From NCBI RefSeq assembly GCF_947179165.1, contig NC_077242.1, positions 37,011,097-37,075,096 on the forward strand: a stretch of DNA of 64,000 nucleotides. The letters run 5' to 3'. Shown here one piece after another: positions 23,121 through 32,749 of this stretch. This stretch comes from Solanum dulcamara (taxonomy: Eukaryota; Streptophyta; Magnoliopsida; Solanales; Solanaceae). Every line of letters begins with the position of its first letter. Position 1 is the first letter of the stretch. The notes under the pieces are model-generated. The model did no database searches, was not told the DNA's origin, and was given only the letters and a program-made list of their open reading frames with translations. Both the position numbers and the translations under genes were made by a program.

Positions 23121-24673
23121 GTGCTACATCCAGTTGAAGAAAAACTCTCTGATCTAATCCCTCACAACTTTGATGGAAACAAGCGATACGCTTACCAATC
23201 AAGAATCCAAGAATATAACATAGAAAATAGTTATGGCTTGAAGAACCAGGTAGAGTCTCTGATCAGAAGAGGAATAATAAAATACACTCCAACACCTTCG
23301 AATATAAACAACAACCCTTTGCTAAATCATGAGAATCGATAAGTCAACATGATTACCCTAGAAGAAGAGTACAACTTGGGAGAAACCATCATGCCTCTCT
23401 GGAATATCGAAGAAGTTGCCACTGCGTCTCTAACACAACCTGTTATCACTGTCCAACTGAGGGAACCTCTTACTGTGCAAACATATCTCCCAAGAGTTGT
23501 AGTGACCACTATGATTGCTAGAAAGCCTGAGTTTGACACCAAAAAATCCTATGGGACTATAAAACAGAAGCCAAGGGCAAGATGATTGACGCTGTTGTGG
23601 CTCATGGAATGACTAAGTCGGGAAGGTGCTATGCTCTAGAGGATCAGAATCAAGGAGTTCTTGGGAAGGAACATAATCATAAGAGAAATGTTACTGATAC
23701 TGAAGTCACTGAATTTTGGAAGAAAATGCAGCCGAAAGAATATTCAGTCAAAGAGCAACGGAAGAAGATGCTGGCCCACATATCTATAATGTCTTTACTA
23801 ATGAGTTTAGAGGCACATAGGAATGCTTTGATGGAAGTGTTAAATGGAGTTTTCATTCCAAAAGAGACCACAAGTGAAACCTTAACTACAATGATTGGAC
23901 TAATGGTGAAAGCTAACAAAATCTCTTTCCATGATGATGAGCTACCGATGGAAGGGATTGGACACAACAAAGCACTTCATATCACGGTCAAATGTAATGA
24001 CAAGATTGTGACCCAAGTTCAAATTAATGATGGTTTTGGAAGCAACATCTACCTTTTTATAAATCTGAGAGTTTTAGGCTTGAATATGGGAGATGTAGAG
24101 GAAAGTCATGTAAAAGTTAAAGCTTTTGATGGAGCGCAGAGAAGCATCATTGGAGAAATCTATTTCACATTGCAAGTGGGGCCAGCAGAATTCCCCATCC
24201 TATTTCAAGTGATGGATGTGTCATCCAACTACAACCTGTTACTGGGAAGACCATGGGTCCACACCGTAAAAATAGTTTCTTCGACTCTTTATCAGTGTGT
24301 AAAGTTTGAGTGAAGTCACACAGAAGTTAACATTCATTGGGAGCACACTCACCCCATCTATTCTATCAATTCTATTCTAGTCACTAAGGAGGTAGATGGA
24401 GCCACTTTTCACACTTTAGAAATCATGAAAGTTGTAAGAGATGACATAAAAGTAGAGTCGATTGATGTGAAATTGTCAGTAGCAGCAAAGATGGTCACGA
24501 CCGAGATGTTGAAATATGGGTATCAGCCTAAGACAAGGCTTGGACCCAGGTCCAATGGCATAGTTAAACCAATCCAGCTGAAGCATCAGAAAGGTACCAT
24601 CGGAATCGAATATGAACCTACATTGGGAGGAGTCCAAAATGCAAGATCCAGCAAGACAACATTTGTACCATAA
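23121..24673 (+). pseudogene. Ogre protease plus G-patch domain
   Basis: The stretch 23121-23585 is the linker between gag and protease, with a stop and frame changes. The retropepsin domain lies in the open frame 23582-24313. The active-site box reads QINDGFGSN: the codon at 24026-24028 is AAT (Asn) where the family has the catalytic Asp. The later AFDGAQRSIIGEI flap-like block and NLLLGRPWVH box are kept. A G-patch segment follows at 24425-24673 (AAKMV..EMLKYGYQP...LG...NGI..PI), a domain Ogre elements of Solanaceae often carry after protease. Loss of the Asp should inactivate proteolysis. Confidence 0.85.
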
Positions 24674-24870
24674 CAAGCTCCAATTCTAGATCACGCATCT
24701 GACTATGACATAGTAGAAAGAATAAGAACTTTGTTCGTGGCCATGATTGGAGAAGAGAAAGATATAGATCTCAACAAATTGACCATCCGTGATTCCAAGC
24801 CTAGAGAAAGCTTCCAGAATTGGACCATCAGTCCGTCCCTGCTTCAAAAAGAGTCCTGATAGTGTGGAAA

Positions 24871-25052
24871 GTAGTTTTGTCTTTTTAAGTTTGCATGATC
24901 AAAGTTGAGGCTTGAATCATGCTTGATCCCTTGTTGTCGCCTGCTCTTTCTAAAAAAGCTAGAACGATTTTAAATAAAAGTCTTTAGTTTCTTTAAAATT
25001 GTCTTATTATTTTACCTATGTATTTATTTTACTTACCTTTTATACTTTTCAG
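24871..25052 (+). other. Intron-like gap between protease and RT
   Basis: Ogre elements are known for an intron between the protease and RT parts. Here an AT-rich stretch with many stops separates the coding parts. It has a candidate donor GTAGTTTTG at 24871 and an acceptor TTTATACTTTTCAG ending at 25052, preceded by a T-rich tract. The acceptor is convincing; the donor is one of several possible. Splicing is an inference. Confidence 0.5.
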
Positions 25053-25139
25053 CACTCATATTAATAAAAATCCTAGTTCAATGACATGTAACTAATCCAT
25101 CGAGCAAAGTAAAAATAATGAACAAGATTATGAAGAATA

Positions 25140-27110
25140 TGATGAAAGCATGATGCCTGAAAACCTACCATAGGAGATCGAGCAACTCGTAAGTCAGAAG
25201 AAACCTATGGATAAAACAGAGGTTGTCAACTTAGGAGATGAGGAAATTGTGAAGGAAACATGAATTAGCATACATTCGGAGGCTGAAAGAAAAAAGGAGT
25301 TAATAGAATTACTTAGGCAGCATGTCAACATATTTGCTTGGTCTTACAATGATATGCCGGGGTTAAGCAATGATATCGTCTCACACAAATTACCTATTGA
25401 TCCGACTTTCCTACATGTTAAACAAAAGACAAGAAAGTTCAAGCCAGACTTGAGTCTAAGGATCAAAAAAGAGGTAATCAAGCAGATTGGGGCGATCGTA
25501 GTAAGGGTTATAAATTACCCCACTTGGTTGGCCAACATAGTATCAGTGCCAAAAAAGGATGGAAAAATCAGAATATATGTGGACTATCGAGATATCAACA
25601 GAGCTAGTCCTAAGGATGATTTCCCTCTCCCAAATATTTATATACTTATCGATAGTTGTACAAAATATTAGTTGCAATCATTTGTCGATTGTTTTGAGGG
25701 ATATCACTAGATACTGATGGATGAAAATGATGTAGAAACAACAATATTTATCACTTCATGGGGAGTGTATTGCTATAGAGTAATGCCATTTGGTCTAAAA
25801 AATACTATGCAACCTACATGAGGGCCATGACTGCTCTTTTTCATTATATGATCCACAAGGAGATTAAAGTATATGTGGACGATGTCTTTATCAAATACAA
25901 GAGGAGTTTGGACCATCTAGATGATTTGCGAAAATTCTTTGAAAGGTTACGATAGTATAATCTAAAATTGAATCCAGCAAAGTGTGCATTTGGAGTATCT
26001 GTGGGAAAACCGTTAAGATTCATTATTAGTAGGAGAGACATAAAGTTGGATCCCTCAAAGATAAAGGCACTTCAAGAATTACCTCCCCCAAGACCAAGAA
26101 AGACGTGATGAGTTTCTTGGGAAGACTTAACTACATTAGTTGGTTCATATCCACAGTAATTTTTGAACCCATATTTAAATTACTAAGAAAAGATGCTGCC
26201 GTAAAATAGACAGAGGAATGTCAACAGGCTTTTGATAAAATCAAAGAATACTTGTCCAATCCACTAGTATTGGTCCTACCTGAGCCTGGGAGGCCGTTGC
26301 TACTGTATTTATCTATCATGGATAATGTATTTGGACGTATATTGGGACAACATGATGAGATGGGTAGAAGAGAGAAATCCATTTACTAGTTGAGTAAGAA
26401 GTTCACACCATGTGAGGCGAGATATACCTTGTTGGAATGAACATGTTGTGCTTTGACTTGGATCGAGGAGAAATTTAGGCATTACCTATCTGCATACACC
26501 ACGTACTTGATCTCAAGAATGGATCCACTCAAGTACATCTTTCAGAAGCCAATGCCTATAGGTAAATTGGCAAAGTGGCAAATTTTGTTGAGCAAGTTTG
26601 ACATTGTGTATGTGACACATAAAGCTATCAAAGGACAAGCCTTGGCTGACCACCTCGTAGGAAAAGAGGTGTTGTTTGTAGGAGAAGACATATCAGAGCC
26701 ATATGATGGTTGGAGGATGTTTTTTGATGGAGCATCAAATTCAAAAGGAGTCGGAATAGAAGCAGTCTTAATTTTAGAAACAGATCAATATTATCCAATC
26801 TCAGCCAAGATTAGGTTTGATTCTACATATAACATGGAAGAGTATGAGGGTTGTATTCTTAGTCTTAGATGGCCATCGACATGAACGTCAAAGAGCTTTT
26901 GGTCATAGGCGATTCTAACTTATTGGTTCATCAGGTGTAAGGAGAATGGGTTGTTAAAAATGTCAAGATCCTTCCTTATTTGCATTGCATAAAGGAGTTG
27001 AGTAGGAGATTCACAAGTATTGAATTCAAATATGTCCCTTGAGCTTAAAATCAATTTGCCAATGCTTTGGCAACATTATACTTCGTGATTTAGCATCCGA
27101 ACAAGGATTA
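25140..27110 (+). pseudogene. Ogre reverse transcriptase and two RNase H domains
   Basis: RT starts with SEAERKKELIELLRQHVNIFAW-type linker sequence (25277-25340), then VPKKDGKIRIYVDYRDIN (about 25546-25600), ASPKDDFPLPNI and the catalytic YVDD at 25872-25883. RT thumb and the gypsy RNase H follow (AFDKIKEYLSNP at about 26229; a FTPCEARYTLLE block at about 26402). A second, archaeal-type RNase H begins at about 26722 with FFDGASNSKGVG and continues past NMEEYEGC. Dual RNase H is specific to the Tat lineage. At least nine stops and some frameshifts occur, including a small deletion near 25805 and stops at 25708, 26438 and 26938. Confidence 0.9.
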
Positions 27111-27273
27111 CATCGACCCTATTGAAGTAGAGTTACATGATCAACATGCAAATTATTTTTATGTTGATGAGAAATTAGATGGAAGACCATGGTACTACAA
27201 CATCAAGAGATTGATAGAAATATGAGAATACCCCAAAAATGCCACAAGCAAGCAAAAACGGAATTTAAGAAGA

Positions 27274-28433
27274 ATGGCCAGTCATTTCTTTCTTAATGGA
27301 GAAATCCTATATAAGAGGACTCCATATTTAGGATTGATGAGATATGTTGACACCAAGGAAGCGACGAGGCTTTTAGAAGAAATACATGCAGGAACATATG
27401 GACCTCACATGAATGGGTTCACTCTGGCTAAGAAGATCTTAAGAGCCGGATATTTTTGGAAGACCATGGAGAGAGATAACATTCAATACGTGCAGAAGTG
27501 TCATCAATGCCAAATGCATAGAGATTTTATATGATTTCCACCAAATAAGCTCAATGTTATGGGTTCCCCTTGGAAATTTAACGCTTGGGGAATGGATGTA
27601 ATTGGACCCATAGAGCCTCCCGCATCAAATGGACATCGTTTCATCCTTGTGGCTATCGATTATTTCACAAAATGGGTCGAAGCTTTGACATACAAGGCAG
27701 TAACTAAGAAGGTAGTGACAGACTTTGTTTGTAATAATATAGTTAATTTGGGATTCCAAAATTAATCATAACAGATAATGCGGCCAATCTCAACAACGAT
27801 CTTATAAAGAAAATTTATAAGAAATTTAAGATTGATCATCGAAATTCCACAACTTATCGACCACAAATAAATTGAGCAATTGAAGCTACAAACAAGAATA
27901 TCAAGAAGATTTTAAGGAAGATAGTGGATAGTCACAGACAATGGCACGAGAAGCTACCATAGGCTCTGCTCGATTATCGCACGACAATCAAAACATCCAC
28001 TGGGGAAACTCCTTATATGTTGGTTTATGGTTCAGAAGCAGTAATACCTGCAGAAGTGGAAATACCATCTCTAAGGATTATTCAAGAGGTCGGTTTAGAT
28101 GATGTAGAATGGATTCACAACAGGATTGAACAGTTGATGCTTATTGATGAAAAAAGAATGGCCGTAGTTTGTCATGGTCAACTCTATCAGAACAGAATGG
28201 CCAAATCATTTAACAACAAAGTCAAACCTTGACAGTTCACATCGAGATAATCTGTATTGAAAAAGATATTTCCTCACCAAGGAGAAGCTAAAGGGAAATT
28301 TACACCAAACTGGCAAGGTCCTTACATGGTTCATAGAGTACTCTCTGGAGGAGCAATTATCTTAGCCGAAATGGACGTCACAGTGAGCACGAAGCCAATC
28401 AATTCAGACGCCATCAAGAAGTACTACATCTGA
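27274..28433 (+). pseudogene. Ogre integrase
   Basis: An HHCC zinc finger is visible (EIHAGTYGPHMNGF...KCHQCQMH, about 27384-27520), then the catalytic core with WGMDVIGP. The three acidic residues are recognisable: Asp at 27595-27597, Asp at 27774-27776 (in a TDNAANLN box) and Glu at 27882-27884, though a frameshift near 27765 and stops (for example 27532, 27875, 27959) separate them. A MLVYGSEAVIPAEVEIPSLR box follows (28017-28076), then the C-terminal chromatin-contact region ending KPINSDAIKKYYI and TGA at 28431-28433. It would have inserted cDNA into the genome; it is now inactive. Confidence 0.9.
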
Positions 28434-28489
28434 AGACATCAAGACTAGTTTTAATTTATTTTTGTACTTTTACATTCCATGTAACAGAA

Positions 28490-29035
28490 CAACATCTCGA
28501 CCTGACTTCCCACAGTGGGGTACGTAGGCAACCCACATCGGTTCTGATCCTTTCTTAGAAAATCTGAAAACATCATTTTTATGTATTCAGAATTATGCTC
28601 GACTTGACTTCCCTCGGCAGAATATGTAGGCAATCCCTGTCGGATTTGGTCCCTTCATATTTTCAATTTTCTATTGTATTTGAACTATATCCTGACCTAA
28701 TTGCGGTTGGATACGTAGGCAGCCTAAGTCAGGCCTGGTCATTGCATTATTTTACTTTCCTATTGTATTTGAACTACTCCTGACCTGATTCCACTTGGAT
28801 ATGTTGGCAACCTGAGTTAGGCTTGGTCATTACATCACATATTTTTTATTCTTATATTTCCCCCTTTGTAATTTAACTACGTACTGACCTGATTCCACTT
28901 GGATACGTAGGCAACCTGATTCAGGCTCGGTCATTGCATTGTATAATATTCACTTTTTATCCTCGAACTATGCACAGACCTGATTCCCATTTGGGGATAC
29001 ATAGGCAACCTTAAAGGTTCGATCATACCTATAGA
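28490..29035 (+). repeat. Ogre 3' UTR array 1, GATACGTAGGCAACC motif
   Basis: Six units with a core of about 55 bp each start near 28498, 28598, 28690, 28777, 28882 and 28975. The core is CTGACCTGATTCC..., then GGATACGTAGGCAACC, then a TCAGGCTCGGTCATTGC-like end. TTTTCTATTGTATTTGAACT-like spacers separate them. Two further diverged copies lie near 30967 and 31146. Related motifs near the 3' UTR are usual in Ogre elements; the role is unknown. Confidence 0.85.
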
Positions 29036-29659
29036 AAACTTTCCTTTAGTTAGGTATCATTAAAACATAAAGGATCTCGTGAACGAGTCAAGGGAAGCAT
29101 CATCAAAAGACAAGACTATGAGAGATATTATATTTGGATATAGAGAAGCTTGATGGACTTCAAAACATGTCAGAACCTTATAATGATAAAGGATTACTCT
29201 CTCTCTCATATATATATAATATGCTCCTTTACTAAAAATACTATTATTTTCAAAATAGTTCTCTACTATTCCACCTATCAAGTCTCCAGGTTAAGAAACT
29301 GCGTACGGGCCAAGAAGGTGCTGAAGGATTCTAGTGACAAGGACTGAATCCACGAGTCGATATAAATCAAAACCCCCCCTTAAACTAAATTATTTTTCTT
29401 TGAGCTCAGGAAAATAGGAGATCAAGGAAGACAACCTCAAGTGTAGGGGCATGACTGAAGACGTCGTTCGACTTCTCAAAATCATAAACCAAAATATCCT
29501 TTCTTTATCTTATTTATCGGAAGTACTTTATACTTGGATTTGTTTTCTAAAAGATTTCCTTCAATATTTGCAGGTACGCTCAAGATTCGGATCAAATACT
29601 AAAGACAAAGTGGACCTATGGGATAAATAGGATAATTTGCTTTTTGTCAAAGATAACTT

Positions 29660-30050
29660 CACAACTCCACCATCGGAGACCACCGTCTAACTGCATTGAA
29701 TAAACTCCATCAAATGGAAGTTGTATATAGAAAGAAATGTCAAACTTCGCCAATCGGAGGCTATATATAGAAAACATCGTTCAGGCTCTACCATGTGGAG
29801 GCTGTACATAGCAAACATCGTTCAAACTCCACCGTCTGGAGGCTCTAAATAGCAAATATCATTCAAACTTCGCCGTCTAGAGGCTGTACATAGAAAACAT
29901 TATTCAAACTCCACCGTCTGGAGGTTGTACATAGAAAACACTGTTCAAACTCCACCGTCTGGAGGCTGTACATAGCAAATGCCATTCAAACTCCGCCATT
30001 TGGAGGCTGTATATATCAAACCTCATCAAAGCTCCCCCGATCAGGAGCAT
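29660..30050 (+). repeat. Ogre 3' UTR array 2, 41-bp unit with CTCC/GGAG stem
   Basis: About ten units with a modal length of 41 bp: AAACTCCACCGTCTGGAGG, then CTGTACATAGCAAA and a short variable part ending ATTC. Most units hold CTCC-(7 nt)-GGAG. Variants such as CTTC/GGAG and CTCT/GGAG keep pairing through G-U, while the unit near 29870 has one mismatch. Confidence 0.85.
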
Positions 30051-30094
30051 GCATACAACATCATCATATATCTATGATTAAATTCTACATTACA

Positions 30095-30525
30095 AGATTT
30101 GTCTCGCCAGATGCAGGCGTTACATTAAAATTAAACCGTCAGATACAGGCGTTACATTATAAGCTTTATACTGCTGGATACATGCATTACATTATAGTTA
30201 CACCGCCAGATACAAGCATTACTTTATAGGTTTTTCACTGCCGGATGTAGGCGTTACATTACAATTGCACCACCAGATACATGAGTTACATTTACAAGCT
30301 CTACACTATCGGATACATGCGTTACATTACAAGGTGTACACTGCCGGATACAGGCATTATATTTACAAGCTTTACACGGCTAGATACAAGCGTTACATTA
30401 TATTTGCTCAGCCAGTCAGAGGCATTAAATTACAAGCTTTACACCGCCAGATATAGGCGTTACATTATAAGTTTTACACTATCAGATACCGGCGTTACAT
30501 TATAATTGCCCTGCCAATCGGAGGT
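30095..30525 (+). repeat. Ogre 3' UTR array 3, 35-bp unit with CGCC/GGCG stem
   Basis: About twelve units of about 35-38 bp: CCGCCAGATACAGGCG, then TTACATTATAAGCTTTACA. Several units form CGCC-(7 nt)-GGCG. One forms TGCC/GGCA (30342-30345 with 30353-30356), a two-sided change that keeps pairing. Several other units pair poorly. Confidence 0.82.
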
Positions 30526-31323
30526 TTTACATTATAAGTTACTTTGCCTACATCGCATTCATCCCACAAAATAGAGACATCAACAATCATTTGAACATCT
30601 ACACTTTACTCTTTACATTAATATATATTTCAATTTATTATTTCTTAACTGCGACAGGTACTTTTAACCCTTTTACCTATTTTGTACGACACCGCATTAC
30701 AACGTGGAACTCCCTCTAAGCTGCAAACTAGGGAAAGCTAGTGGAATGTCAAGCATCCCTAGCTACGTCAAGGATTCTCTTACAAAACTCAACTCGACTT
30801 GATTTTCAAAAGTTTGGATTTGAATTTTATTATAACTCTTTCATGTCCCGGTATCACCATAAATCGATACTGGGGCAATTTATTTTGAAAATTTATATTC
30901 TTTTTTCTACCTTAGGTCTTCAATAGAAATTACTACAGAGCATTTCTCATTCCAAGTTATTCTTTAGAATTACATCCGACTTGATTTCCCACATCTTAGG
31001 ATATGCAGGTAACCTCAGTTTGAGCATGACCATATTCGTTCTATTCATGCTAGCATCTTCGTATGCCATCACCCAAAAGAACTCAGTATTACCATAATAT
31101 GATACTGGGGCAAATTTTAAATTTGATTAAAATTTATTGTGAGTCTACCCTCTCGAACTACATATGCCTAAGATACGTAGGCAGCTCAGAAGCCAGAGTT
31201 CGGACATAACTCCATAAACAATAGTCTTCATGCCAAGGTGTTGCTCAAAAGATGTTTTGGTTGGCGACCTAAAATTGGGTTGTGTCAATGTTTTTTTGTC
31301 CATGCCTATTTCTTTGTCCAAGC
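30526..31323 (+). other. Ogre 3' untranslated tail
   Basis: Non-coding. It contains two GATACTGGGGCAA blocks (near 30867 and 31100) and the last two diverged copies of the array-1 motif. I expected a purine tract just before 31324 but see only TTTCTTTGTCCAAGC, so the polypurine tract is mutated, displaced or atypical. Confidence 0.6.
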
Positions 31324-31558
31324 TGTTGACACCCAATTTTTGTTCTTTATATTTAATTAAGCCTTCGTATAATAATAAGTATTATTTCAATTGTTTTTAA
31401 AATAATAATAATTTATGAACATATTCTACAACTTTGTGATAAGATCTTTTTTCAACAATTGTCAATTACTCTAACCCAATTAAGTTGAAGACGTTTTCAT
31501 ATGATGAATCAATCACATCCCTTGAATTTGATTTGAACAAGTTTTTTTTTTAAAAAAA

Positions 31559-32254
31559 TACTCCATCCGTTCCAAAAAGAATAACCCTTTTTGGCACCGC
31601 TCAACTTTTAAGATTTCAATAATACCCTTACCATCAATTTAAAATATACAATGAGCATGGACCCACTGATATAGAAACATGACTGATTAATGTTTTTATT
31701 GGATGAATAAAATGACAAACATTTAAGAGCATAACCTGCAAATCGTATTTAACTTTGACACTTTTAACTTCTTCGTGCTTTTTATTCTTTCCTAAATTTT
31801 TGTTAAAAAAAATAATTGTTGGGAAAGAAATAAAATAAACTAACTTGTAATTGTTGAAAAATTTACTTATTGTTAATTTCCACTAAGATAAGCTTTGTTC
31901 TTCAAGAAATAAAGAGAGTTGGATAATGACACTAAATTAAAAAAAAATGGAAAATGAAGAATAATTTATGAGAGAGAAAGAGAAGCTTCAGAAAATTAAA
32001 AATAGATACACATTTAATGTAAATGTGAGAGCATTTAAGACATGGCAGAAGTGTATATTTGAACAAACTTTTTGGCATTACATGTATCTCTCCACTTTCT
32101 CTTCTTTTCATAAAATTTATTTAAAAATTATTCTTATTCATTGAAGGGTTAATCGATAGTTTATGTATATTTGTGATAATATGACAAAAGTCTTTCCTTA
32201 ATATTAAACTTCGTATCAAATTAAATCAGACCATTTTTTTAAACGGAGGAAGTA
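31559..32254. mobile_element. Stowaway-like (Tc1/mariner) non-autonomous element
   Basis: The element is 31561-32252 (692 bp). Ends CTCCATCCGTTCCAAAAAG and, inverted, CTTCCTCCGTTTAAAAAAA match the CTCCNTCCGTT signature of Stowaway elements, and both flanks are TA (31559-31560, 32253-32254). The right 123 bp also survive at the start of the 5' LTR (14290-14412), so it was part of the LTR before the Ogre copy transposed. It is long for a Stowaway MITE. No transposase frame is visible. Confidence 0.85.
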
Positions 32255-32741
32255 GGTTGTATTGTCTTGATAAGTTAATGCCAAATGACAAAAGATAAAA
32301 AGATGGTCAAAAGTAATGAAAAGTAGAGCATGCCATGAATGAGACTAAAATAATAGATTAAAATAATCTTAAAGTTATAAAGCTTAGATGTAAAATATTA
32401 AAGGGATCCTTTTTTTTAAAAGAGAATAGCACTCCTACGCCTTTTCTTTCATCTTACCCATCCCTTGCACGCTCCTCACCTCCCAAAACCCAAATTTGAA
32501 TGGCTATTCCCTAATTTTCAGAAAAAATCATAAATCCGTGACTTTTTCTTCTTCTCCATATCTTTTTTCTTGAAAATTCGGTACGTCACCACTGTCGCCT
32601 ATCATTATTGGTGGAATTTATGCTCAAGTAGTTGGTCAAAGATAAGGAAAGAGGTAAGATTTGTAAAAATCTTTTTCTCCCCTTCTCCCTGAATGCCTTC
32701 GTTTTTCAGTTCAAATCCGAATTGTCAAGTCTGGATTCGCC

Positions 32742-32749
32742 TATAAATA
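32742..32749 (+). promoter_or_regulatory. TATA box of Ogre 3' LTR
   Basis: TATAAATA, the partner of 14900-14907. In a 3' LTR it could drive read-out transcription into the flank. Confidence 0.6.

Noticed and set aside
30265..30505. Open frames with repeated His/Tyr/Leu peptides
   Set aside because: Direct translation of the 35-bp tandem repeat.
28490..30525. Regular spaced repeats, considered as a CRISPR-like array
   Set aside because: The context is a plant retrotransposon 3' UTR; spacers are not unique and no cas genes exist.
19083..31323. Possible endogenous plant pararetrovirus
   Set aside because: RT and RNase H are followed by a DDE integrase, flanked by LTRs, with an Ogre ORF1 and no movement protein; it is a Ty3-gypsy element.
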